NCBI GenBank assembly: GCA_947499005.1
Contig: CANMML010000007.1
Location: forward strand, 62,001 to 126,000
From: an uncultured Aquimarina sp.
GTDB taxonomy: Bacteria > Bacteroidota > Bacteroidia > Flavobacteriales > Flavobacteriaceae
Direction of reading: 5' to 3'
Length of the DNA stretch: 64,000 nt
In this document: piece after piece, positions 29,450-36,834 of the stretch
Numbering within the stretch: position 1 is the first letter of the stretch
How the letters are laid out: each line of letters begins with the position of its first letter
Notes under the pieces: generated by a model
The model's input: the letters and a program-made list of their open reading frames with translations, nothing else
Databases searched by the model: none
What the model was told of the DNA's origin: nothing
Translations under genes and position numbers: made by a program

Positions 29450-30874
29450 TTGAAACCAGCTGAATTCAAAGATCTTCTTGTTAAGAAATTTAAACATGCT
29501 CCTACATCGGAGCAAGGTATTTGTTTACAGGCACTTTCTCAATTTTTGTTCAGTAAAAAAGAGCATCAAATTTTCTTATTGAAAGGGTATGCGGGTACAG
29601 GAAAAACAACGTTAATAAGTGCATTTGTTTCTCAATTATGGAATATACAATTTAAATATGTGCTATTAGCTCCTACAGGAAGGGCTGCAAAAGTAATAGG
29701 TAATTATTCGGGAAAACAAGCGCAAACCATTCATCGTCATATATATTACCCTAAAAAAGTATCTGGAGGCGGGGTGTCATTTACGCTTAAAAAAAATAAA
29801 TACAAAAATACTGTGTTTATTGTCGATGAAGCTTCTATGGTGCCAGATATACCAACAGACTCTAAGCTTTTTGAAAATGGATCGTTATTGAATGATTTAC
29901 TTACGTATGTATATTCGGGGGCTAATTGTAAATTACTTTTTATAGGGGATACAGCCCAGTTACCTCCAGTTAAATCTAATATTAGCCCAGCTTTAGATAG
30001 CAATATATTAGAATTAGAATTTCAAAAGGAAGTTGTAGAAATACAATTGACAGAAGTTGTACGTCAAGCGAATGATAGTGGTATTTTATTTAATGCTACA
30101 GAAATTAGAGGTTTTGTGAAGGAAGAAACCTTTGGAGATTTTCAATTTGAAATAAATCAATTTTCTGATATCATAAGACTTCAAGAAGGAAATGAAATAA
30201 TGGGAGCCTTACAAGACTCCTATAGTAATCATGGACATGAAGGGACTGTCATTGTAGTTCGATCGAACAAGCGTGCTAATCTTTATAACCAGCAAATACG
30301 ACAACGTATATTATTTAATGAACATGAATTAAGTGTTGGGGATTATCTAATGGTGGTGAAGAATAACTATTATTGGTTAGATACCTCAAGTGAAGCAGGA
30401 TTTATAGCGAATGGTGATATTGTAGAAGTACTTTCGATTTATTCTTTTATGGAACTATATACTTTTAGGTTTGCAAAAGTATCAGTAAGAATGGTCGACT
30501 ACCCTGATATGAAACCTTTTGACACCGTTTTATTGTTAGATACAATTTCAATGGAAACACCTTCGCTAACTTATGAAGATAGTAATCGTTTGTATCAAGA
30601 AGTGATGAAAGATTATGCAAGTGAATCTTCTAAATATAAACGATTTACAAAAGTTAAAGAGAACGAATATTTTAATGCGTTACAAGTGAAATTTTCTTAT
30701 GCGGTTACTTGTCACAAATCTCAAGGAGGACAATGGCCTCATGTATATATAGAACAACCTTATTTGCCCGATGGGACTTCTCCAGAATATTTTAGATGGT
30801 TATACACCGCATTAACAAGAGCTCAAGAAAAAGCTTACTTGATAGGTTTTGGAAAAGAATTCTTTTGTGATTGA
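29450..30874 (+). CDS. ATP-dependent DNA helicase, RecD/Pif1-like (SF1)
   Basis: This 474-residue helicase starts at TTG 29450; there is no in-frame ATG upstream and a stop lies at 29426. Motif I is LLKGYAGTGKTTLISAF (about residue 43), motif II is FIVDEASMVPD, motif III is FIGDTAQLPPV, and the C-terminal UvrD_C_2 signature is FSYAVTCHKSQGGQWPHV with YTALTRAQEKAYL. It is shorter than RecD2. It probably acts in DNA repair or recombination. It is transcribed divergently from the pseudopilin-like operon across a 110-base gap. Confidence 0.85.
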   Translation: MKPAEFKDLLVKKFKHAPTSEQGICLQALSQFLFSKKEHQIFLLKGYAGTGKTTLISAFVSQLWNIQFKYVLLAPTGRAAKVIGNYSGKQAQTIHRHIYYPKKVSGGGVSFTLKKNKYKNTVFIVDEASMVPDIPTDSKLFENGSLLNDLLTYVYSGANCKLLFIGDTAQLPPVKSNISPALDSNILELEFQKEVVEIQLTEVVRQANDSGILFNATEIRGFVKEETFGDFQFEINQFSDIIRLQEGNEIMGALQDSYSNHGHEGTVIVVRSNKRANLYNQQIRQRILFNEHELSVGDYLMVVKNNYYWLDTSSEAGFIANGDIVEVLSIYSFMELYTFRFAKVSVRMVDYPDMKPFDTVLLLDTISMETPSLTYEDSNRLYQEVMKDYASESSKYKRFTKVKENEYFNALQVKFSYAVTCHKSQGGQWPHVYIEQPYLPDGTSPEYFRWLYTALTRAQEKAYLIGFGKEFFCD

Positions 30875-30950
30875 TATTTTAGAGAGTGTTTTTTTGATAA
30901 TTAATCAAAAAATATTTAAATTAAATGTATTTATGTGATAAATGTGTGAT

Positions 30951-30984
30951 TTGTCACAGTAGAATTTTAGGATTAATATATTTG
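30951..30984 (+). promoter_or_regulatory. Promoter of a candidate small RNA
   Basis: TTG (30951-30953), a 23-base spacer and TATATTTG (30977-30984) match the Bacteroidota promoter consensus. A start near 30990 would give a roughly 105-base transcript ending at the terminator at 31065-31097. Confidence 0.55.
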
Positions 30985-30989
30985 CTGAT

Positions 30990-31097
30990 ATGTGAGTTTA
31001 ACCTACTCATAACTAAGTGTAGTTTTAGATAAAAGTTCCCCATCTTTTATTTAAAGGCACTAGTAGCCGTAAAATGTTTGTTTTGCGGCTTTTTTTA
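30990..31097 (+). ncRNA. Candidate free-standing small RNA
   Basis: The 263-base gap between the helicase gene and tpx holds no ORF. It has a consensus promoter, then a hairpin with a C-rich loop (ATAAAAG 31029-31035 with CTTTTAT 31044-31050, loop TTCCCCATC-like), then a perfect 10-bp terminator. tpx has its own -7-like element (TACCTTCG, 31111-31118) downstream of that terminator. The RNA therefore looks independent rather than a tpx leader. A tpx attenuator is the alternative. I do not recognise the family. Confidence 0.45.
31065..31097 (+). terminator. Strong terminator upstream of tpx
   Basis: AGCCGTAAAA (31065-31074) pairs over its full length with TTTTGCGGCT (31081-31090) around a six-base loop. 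Seven Ts follow. It ends the candidate small RNA. Confidence 0.9.
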
Positions 31098-31137
31098 TTT
31101 AATACTTTATTACCTTCGAAATAAAACAATAAGTACC

Positions 31138-31635
31138 ATGTCAAAAATCACATTAAAAGGAAATCCAGTAAATACTATTGCAACGCTACCAGAAGTAGGG
31201 GCACAAGCAAAAGATTTTAAATTAGTAAACTCAGATTTAGGTGTTAAAACATTAAAGGACTATTCGGGAAGTAAGGTAATACTTAATATTTTTCCTTCAA
31301 TAGATACAGGGACCTGTGCTACATCTGTTCGCACATTTAATAAAAGTGCTGCTGCATTAGAGAATACAAAAGTATTGTGTATTTCAAGAGATTTACCTTT
31401 TGCTATGGGACGTTTTTGTGGAGCTGAAGGTATCGAAAATGTTGAAGTACTTTCTGATTTTAGGGATGGAAGTTTTGGTAAAGATTATGGGTTAACCATA
31501 ATTGATGGGCCATTAGAAGCATTGCACTCTAGAGCTATCGTAGTTATTGATGAGTCTGGGAAAGTAATACATAATGAACAAGTTTCTGAAATAGTAGATG
31601 AACCTAATTATGAGGCTGCCTTAGCGGTACTTTAG
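31138..31635 (+). CDS. tpx: Thiol peroxidase
   Basis: This is a 165-residue atypical two-cysteine peroxiredoxin when started at ATG 31138 (MSKITLKGNPVNT). An upstream ATG at 31078 lies inside the terminator and is unlikely. Family markers are FPSIDTGTCATSVRTFN (peroxidatic cysteine about residue 60), CISRDLPFAMGRFCGAEGI (resolving cysteine) and the conserved RAIVVIDESG strand. It reduces hydroperoxides using thioredoxin. It is monocistronic. Confidence 0.94.
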   Translation: MSKITLKGNPVNTIATLPEVGAQAKDFKLVNSDLGVKTLKDYSGSKVILNIFPSIDTGTCATSVRTFNKSAAALENTKVLCISRDLPFAMGRFCGAEGIENVEVLSDFRDGSFGKDYGLTIIDGPLEALHSRAIVVIDESGKVIHNEQVSEIVDEPNYEAALAVL

Positions 31636-31651
31636 GTTTAAATAATTATAG

Positions 31652-31733
31652 GGACTGTCATAAATTTTATCACGTTCAGTAAAATACTTCACTTAGTTTA
31701 CGAAAAGGATAATATTTAAGACAGTCTTTTTTG
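31652..31733 (+). terminator. Possible long-loop terminator between tpx and the permease genes
   Basis: GGACTGTC near 31652 can pair with GACAGTC near 31719, and the 3' arm is followed by a T run. The loop of about 60 bases contains smaller inverted stretches (CGTTCAGTAAAA region). This is weaker than the other terminators listed. Confidence 0.4.
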
Positions 31734-31800
31734 TACTTGTAAATTGTATTGAATCAATGTTGGAGTTTTTAATTTAATTTTGCAAGACAAAGAAAAATCA

Positions 31801-32916
31801 ATGAATTCTTACCTAGAACTCTTATTTTCTGATTATACGTTACAAGTAATAACACTAGGAACAGTAATTCTAGGTGCTATTTGTGGTGTTTTAGGAAGTT
31901 TTGCAGTATTACGAAAACAAAGTCTTTTAGGAGACGCAATATCTCATGCAGCATTACCAGGGATTGTATTAGCATTTCTATGGACTGGGACTAAAAATCC
32001 GTTAGTAATTTTATTGGGAGCACTAGTTAGTGGGATTATAGGCTCATTTTGGATACGAGGTATTGTAAAGAGAACTCATTTGAAATCCGATACAGCACTA
32101 GGTCTTATTTTATCTCTCTTTTTTGGTTTTGGAATGTTATTGCTAACTCATGTTCAAAAAATGCCCAATGCCAACCAAGCAGGGTTAGACAAATATCTTT
32201 TTGGACAAGCTGCTACACTATTAAAATCCGATGTGTATTTACTGATAATAGTGTTAGGACTTTCTTTACTTGTACTATTCACTTTTTGGAAAGAATTGAA
32301 AGTAATGCTTTTTGATGTAGATTTCACCAAAACATTAGGATTCAATATTCGCTTTTTAGATATATTAATCACAAGTTTTATTGTAATAGCTATTGTATTG
32401 GGATTACAAACTGTTGGGGTCGTATTGATGTCTGCTATGTTGTTGGCACCAGCTGCTGCTGCAAGGCAATGGACCAATAAATTATCCTTGATGATTACGC
32501 TAGGAGCTGTTTTTGGTGGTTTTTCTGGTTTTTTAGGAACTGCTATTAGTGCAAGTACTCACAACCTTTCTACAGGCCCAGTTATTGTTTTAGTGGCTTC
32601 TTTTTTTGTGTTAATTTCTTTTATTTTTTCGCCTACTAGAGGCATATTATTTAAAGAAGTTAGAAAGCAAAAGAATAGAAAAGCCTTAAAGTTATTTAAA
32701 ACATTGGGATTGATGTTTGAAATAGCTAAAACACATGATGATATAACTCACCCTCATGCTATTAGAATATTAAATGATTTTCAAGGGTATTCTAAAAGTG
32801 CATTGCAAGAGTTAGAAGAGCAAAAATTGATAAAGGTTAAGGGACAAATGTGGAGTATGACAAGAGAAGGCTATAATAAAGCAGCTAAATTGTTTAATCA
32901 ACCATTAAATAATTAA
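31801..32916 (+). CDS. Metal ABC transporter permease with C-terminal winged-helix domain
   Basis: This is a 371-residue protein from ATG 31801 (the frame extends to a TTG 21 bases earlier). The first 280 residues are a TroC/ZnuB/MntB-type permease of eight to nine helices, with GDAISHAALPGIVLAF (about residue 45) and VVLMSAMLLAPAAAARQW. Residues 295-371 form a soluble tail whose pattern, SALQELEEQKLIKVKG then WSMTREGYNKAA, reads as a DtxR-like winged helix. It should import manganese, zinc or iron. It is paired with a second permease three bases downstream; no ATPase or binding protein is adjacent. Confidence 0.85.
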   Translation: MNSYLELLFSDYTLQVITLGTVILGAICGVLGSFAVLRKQSLLGDAISHAALPGIVLAFLWTGTKNPLVILLGALVSGIIGSFWIRGIVKRTHLKSDTALGLILSLFFGFGMLLLTHVQKMPNANQAGLDKYLFGQAATLLKSDVYLLIIVLGLSLLVLFTFWKELKVMLFDVDFTKTLGFNIRFLDILITSFIVIAIVLGLQTVGVVLMSAMLLAPAAAARQWTNKLSLMITLGAVFGGFSGFLGTAISASTHNLSTGPVIVLVASFFVLISFIFSPTRGILFKEVRKQKNRKALKLFKTLGLMFEIAKTHDDITHPHAIRILNDFQGYSKSALQELEEQKLIKVKGQMWSMTREGYNKAAKLFNQPLNN

Positions 32917-32919
32917 GGG

Positions 32920-34080
32920 ATGAGCACTTCTCAAATAGAAATACAATTAATTGCTGCCATTGTAGCAGCAGCTTGTGCGATACCAGGAGTATTTTTAGTA
33001 CTTCGCAAAATGTCTCTAATAAGTGATGCTATTAGTCATTCAATTTTACCAGGAATTGTATTGGGCTTTTTTATAACCCATAGTCTTACAAGTCCACTAA
33101 ACATTTTATTAGCAACGTTAACAGGTATTCTAACGGTTATTATTGTAGAAATCATTCAAAAAACAGGGCTTGTAAAAGAAGATACGGCTATTGGCTTAGT
33201 ATTTCCCGCTATGTTTAGTATTGGAGTCATTTTGATCGCATTAAATGCTAATGATGTACACTTAGACATAGATGCTGTATTATTAGGTGAGTTGGCTTTT
33301 GCTCCTTTTGATCGATTTATCATACGTACAACTGACTTGGGACCTAAATCATTATGGGTAATGGGTGGCATTTTGTTGATTTCGTTACTGTTATTAGTTA
33401 TTTTTTTTAAAGAATTAAAGGTAAGTACTTTCGATAGTGGTTTAGCTGCGGCAATGGGGTTTGCTCCTTCAATTATGCATTATGGTTTAATGTCGGTAGC
33501 TTCCATTACTACAGTAGGAGCTTTCGATGCAGTAGGAGCTGTCTTAGTTGTTGCTTTAATGATTGCACCAGCAGCTACGATTTATTTGCTAACAGATAAC
33601 TTAAAGAAGTTAATCTTTGGATCGGTTGTAGTTGGTATAATAGCTGCTATTGCTGGATATTGGTTAGCCCATTTTTTAGATGCTTCAATAGCAGGAGCAA
33701 TTACGACAGTATTAGGAGTCATATTTTTAATTACATATTTATTAGCTCCTAAAAATGGATTAATTGCAACGTTCTATAAACAAAAGCAGCAAAGAAAAGA
33801 GGTAATGCTGATTACATTTCTATTGCATTTAAAGAATCATAAAGAAGAGGAGGAGCGATTGGTAAGTCACTTAAGTGATCATATTAATTGGCATGAAGTA
33901 AAAGCACTTTCTGTGTTAGAGCTAGCTTCTAAAAATAATTTTATTACGATACATAATGGGATAATAGACTTAAGTGAGAAAGGGAATGAGTTTACAAGTC
34001 TTGCTGTTCAATACATTACAGACAATGAAAAATCGCGTATAGAAACAATGAAAAAAGAATGGTTTTTATTTAGAGCCTAA
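32920..34080 (+). CDS. Second metal ABC transporter permease with C-terminal extension
   Basis: This 386-residue paralogue of the preceding permease has the same core (SDAISHSILPGIVLGF about residue 36, VGAVLVVALMIAPAA about 206). Its tail of about 95 residues, from 290, contains a helix-rich region and IDLSEKGNEF, the end of a winged-helix-like wing. Two different permeases side by side suggest a heterodimeric membrane core, as in TroC/TroD systems. The ATP-binding subunit and the solute-binding protein must be encoded elsewhere. Confidence 0.83.
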   Translation: MSTSQIEIQLIAAIVAAACAIPGVFLVLRKMSLISDAISHSILPGIVLGFFITHSLTSPLNILLATLTGILTVIIVEIIQKTGLVKEDTAIGLVFPAMFSIGVILIALNANDVHLDIDAVLLGELAFAPFDRFIIRTTDLGPKSLWVMGGILLISLLLLVIFFKELKVSTFDSGLAAAMGFAPSIMHYGLMSVASITTVGAFDAVGAVLVVALMIAPAATIYLLTDNLKKLIFGSVVVGIIAAIAGYWLAHFLDASIAGAITTVLGVIFLITYLLAPKNGLIATFYKQKQQRKEVMLITFLLHLKNHKEEEERLVSHLSDHINWHEVKALSVLELASKNNFITIHNGIIDLSEKGNEFTSLAVQYITDNEKSRIETMKKEWFLFRA

Positions 34081-34215
34081 CTTTAATCGGTGTTTTATGT
34101 GTTTAATCGATTAAATATATGTTTTTAAGTTTTGAAATAGTTACATTGTTGGGTTTAATTTGTTGTTTTACAGTGTGTTATGGTTAGCGCGATATTTCGC
34201 CCTCAATCGATTCAA

Positions 34216-34246
34216 GGTTCTTGTTTTTAAATAAGAACCATTTTTT
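34216..34246 (+). terminator. Terminator after the metal permease genes
   Basis: GGTTCTT (34216-34222) pairs with AAGAACC (34233-34239), followed by Ts. It lies 135 bases after the permease stop. The intervening sequence has no ORF, only a short GCGATATTTCGC palindrome near 34180. Confidence 0.75.
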
Positions 34247-34306
34247 GTTAAGATTTGCTTTCTCCTTTCTAATGGCTTTGCTATTTTTGTAATACGTTAT
34301 TATAGA

Positions 34307-34705
34307 ATGATACAAAGAGTACAAAGTTTATATTTGCTATTAGCAGCAATAATATCTGGAGGATTATCGCAGATATTACCAACAGGGTTTGATGAGATAG
34401 GTGTATTTAATACTCCACTGATTTATGAAGGATTATTGTTTTCTGCTATTTTTTCTTTGTTGATCATTTTTGTTTTTAAAAATAGAAAATTACAGTTTGT
34501 TTTGGGAAGACTAAACATACTGTTGAATATTATATTGTTAGGCGTTTTAGTGTATCTGACTCTAAATTTATCTGGAGAAACTTCGGTTTCAGAGAAAGGT
34601 ATTGGGCGAATCATACCTCTTATTTCTATCGTTTTACTTGTTCTAGCGAACAAGGCTATCAAAAAGGATGAGGAGCTTGTCAAATCAGTAGATAGATTAC
34701 GCTAA
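34307..34705 (+). CDS. DUF4293 family membrane protein
   Basis: This 132-residue protein has four predicted membrane helices and the family's N-terminal MIQRVQSLYLLLAAII signature. DUF4293 proteins are nearly universal small membrane proteins in Bacteroidota with no known function. A TATTTTTG element at 34282-34289 is a likely -7 box. A strong terminator follows, so the gene is monocistronic. Confidence 0.88.
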   Translation: MIQRVQSLYLLLAAIISGGLSQILPTGFDEIGVFNTPLIYEGLLFSAIFSLLIIFVFKNRKLQFVLGRLNILLNIILLGVLVYLTLNLSGETSVSEKGIGRIIPLISIVLLVLANKAIKKDEELVKSVDRLR

Positions 34706-34730
34706 AAACACTTTCAACTATTTGTGTGTG

Positions 34731-34762
34731 AAAAAAGCCATGCCTGCCAGCATGGCTTTTTT
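34731..34762 (+). terminator. Terminator after the DUF4293 gene
   Basis: GCCATGC (34737-34743) pairs with GCATGGC (34750-34756), with flanking A and T runs that extend the stem and supply the U tract. It can work in either direction. Confidence 0.9.
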
Positions 34763-34803
34763 ATCTTGTTAAAGTAAAATTTTAAAGACAAGTCTATTTC
34801 TTC

Positions 34804-35499
34804 ATGAATAAGCAAGTGAAATTCGAAAATTTAGGAGTTAAAGATTACAAAGAGACTTGGGAATATCAAGAAGGGATCTTTAAAGAAACGATTGCTTTAA
34901 AACTTAAAAAATCGAGAGAAGATAATAGTATAGTTACAGAGAATCATCTTTTATTTGTAGAACATCCGCACGTATATACTTTAGGTAAAAGTGGTGATAT
35001 TAATAATTTATTAGCCTCGGCAGAAGAGTTGAAATCTAAAGGTGTTGATTATTATAAAATAGATAGAGGAGGAGATATTACTTATCACGGACCAGGGCAA
35101 ATCGTTGGATATCCAATTTTAGATTTAGATAATTTTTTTACAGATATTCATAAATACTTACGCTATTTAGAAGAAATGGTGATTCTTACACTAGCAGAAT
35201 ATGGTTTGAAAGCAACTCGAAGTGATGGAGAAACAGGAGTGTGGTTTGATGTAGGAACTCCATTTGCTAGAAAAATATGTGCCATGGGGGTAAGAGCAAG
35301 CCGTTGGGTTACAATGCATGGTTTTGCGCTAAATGTAAATACAAACCTAGGATATTTCGATCATATTGTTCCTTGTGGAATAAAGGATAAAGCAGTTACC
35401 TCGTTGGAAGCAGAGTTAAATCAAAAAATTTCTTTGGCTGAAGTAGAAGAGAAATTGTTGAAGCATTTTACTAATTTGTTTGAGGCTGAATTGGTTTAG
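34804..35499 (+). CDS. lipB: Lipoyl(octanoyl) transferase
   Basis: This 231-residue enzyme moves octanoate from acyl carrier protein to lipoyl domains of dehydrogenase complexes. Motifs are RGGDITYHGPGQIVGYP (about residues 86-102), the octanoyl-accepting cysteine with its lysine in VPCGIKDKAVTSLE (about residue 195), and HPHVYTLGKSG. All catalytic residues are present and the length is normal. It is monocistronic. Confidence 0.94.
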   Translation: MNKQVKFENLGVKDYKETWEYQEGIFKETIALKLKKSREDNSIVTENHLLFVEHPHVYTLGKSGDINNLLASAEELKSKGVDYYKIDRGGDITYHGPGQIVGYPILDLDNFFTDIHKYLRYLEEMVILTLAEYGLKATRSDGETGVWFDVGTPFARKICAMGVRASRWVTMHGFALNVNTNLGYFDHIVPCGIKDKAVTSLEAELNQKISLAEVEEKLLKHFTNLFEAELV

Positions 35500-35650
35500 T
35501 ATTTATTATGAAAAGAAATAGAGAGTTTTTTGTTGTTTAGTTTTAAACCTTGAATTTTATTTTGATGATTGAATACTAGCTGAAACTTTAGAAAACACTC
35601 CCGATTTTACTACATGTTTTAGAGGAAATATTAGTTTTAATATCTCTTGT

Positions 35651-36769
35651 CTAAAACATAAAAATTCGTATTGGTTTCCATTTTTTTAGATATTTATCGA
35701 CGAATATTTTTTCTCTTTCTACATCAAAAATTAAGTCAGGCATTCTTTTTTGAGCATCACGTATTAAGTTACTGAGATCTCTATTAGGAGAAAATAAAGA
35801 ATGAAATATTTTACTGGCAGAAGTAATTCCATTGTCAGCATCATCTATCAATTCTTTTATGCGAGAATCATTCAACTTAGGCTTTTTAAATTTTCTATTT
35901 TTATGGGTTAAATATAAATTATACGAATTAACACCATTATTTAGTGCATCAATTCCTATGTTATATTTTCTACTCGTTATCTCATAGTGATTCTCATCTA
36001 TTTGTTGCTGAATTAACTTGTTTCTGATACCGTTTTCAATAATTCGATTATTGGAATTTTCTAGCTGTATTAGTGTTTTAGATCTTTCGTGTTGGTCTAT
36101 TAAATTTTTAAATGGAAAAGTCCCTTTTTTGTTAAGTTTTGAGAAGTCACTATTGGTAAAATCATTATTATTTATTGGAGTATCAATAAACTGGAAAATA
36201 GGATCAAAAGGCATATGATCTTTGATAAACTCTTTAGGTGAATTTAAGAAGTAGTGATCTCTGAATTTATGAACATATTTACCATTTAGTAAATATCCAG
36301 CAGACCAAGTTACATCAATCAAATAGTAATTAGAGTCAATTTCTATTCCATTCCATGCGTGACCTAAATCAGGAATTTTACCTAATGCATCTCGTGTGTA
36401 TCCTCTTATTAAATAACTTTTTAACCCAATTGATTTGCTCATGGCATGAAAAAGTTCTGAATAATGCTGACAGATGCCTTTTCTGTCATTTATAACTTCA
36501 TCTATTATTTCTTGCTGTGATTCATAGCGTTTACCTGAATTTATTTGACTCAAGTCATATTGAATATTGTGCGCTATCCAAGTATATATAGCTCGAGCTT
36601 TTTCTTTTTCCTTTTTTAAGTCATTAATTAGATACTTTGCGATTGTGTTATAATCAGTTAATGAGTCAGGAACAATTTTAGAGTTTTTGTCAATTTCTGT
36701 AAAATCTGATTGACTAAAACAGATAGTAGATGATATTAAAATTATTGAAAGAAGAAAGCTTTTTATCAT
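35651..36769 (-). CDS. Secreted transglutaminase-like cysteine protease-fold protein
   Basis: This 372-residue protein has a signal peptide (MIKSFLLSIILISSTICFSQ) and a transglutaminase-like core at residues 45-180. The triad is visible: Cys in RKGICQHYSEL (about residue 98), His in LGHAWNGI and Asp in LIDVTWSAG. The C-terminal half (residues 200-372) is not a domain I recognise. Such secreted proteins usually hydrolyse or cross-link peptides. The gene is convergent with lipB across 151 bases without a clear terminator. Confidence 0.75.
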   Translation of the reverse strand: MIKSFLLSIILISSTICFSQSDFTEIDKNSKIVPDSLTDYNTIAKYLINDLKKEKEKARAIYTWIAHNIQYDLSQINSGKRYESQQEIIDEVINDRKGICQHYSELFHAMSKSIGLKSYLIRGYTRDALGKIPDLGHAWNGIEIDSNYYLIDVTWSAGYLLNGKYVHKFRDHYFLNSPKEFIKDHMPFDPIFQFIDTPINNNDFTNSDFSKLNKKGTFPFKNLIDQHERSKTLIQLENSNNRIIENGIRNKLIQQQIDENHYEITSRKYNIGIDALNNGVNSYNLYLTHKNRKFKKPKLNDSRIKELIDDADNGITSASKIFHSLFSPNRDLSNLIRDAQKRMPDLIFDVEREKIFVDKYLKKWKPIRIFMF

Positions 36770-36834
36770 TTGGTATTAAGAACTAATTAATAAGATTTAT
36801 AGTGAGAAATTAGAGCTTGACTGTAGTTATCCAA

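Noticed and set aside
31078-31137. N-terminal extension of thiol peroxidase
   Set aside because: The upstream ATG sits in the terminator hairpin; the MSKITLKG start at 31138 matches the family.
31780-31800. TTG start for the first metal permease
   Set aside because: The added residues are charged and out of character; the ATG at 31801 begins the permease N-terminus.
34081-34306. Small RNA between the metal permeases and DUF4293
   Set aside because: There is a terminator and a small palindrome, but no consensus promoter in front of it, so a 3' untranslated region is the simpler reading.
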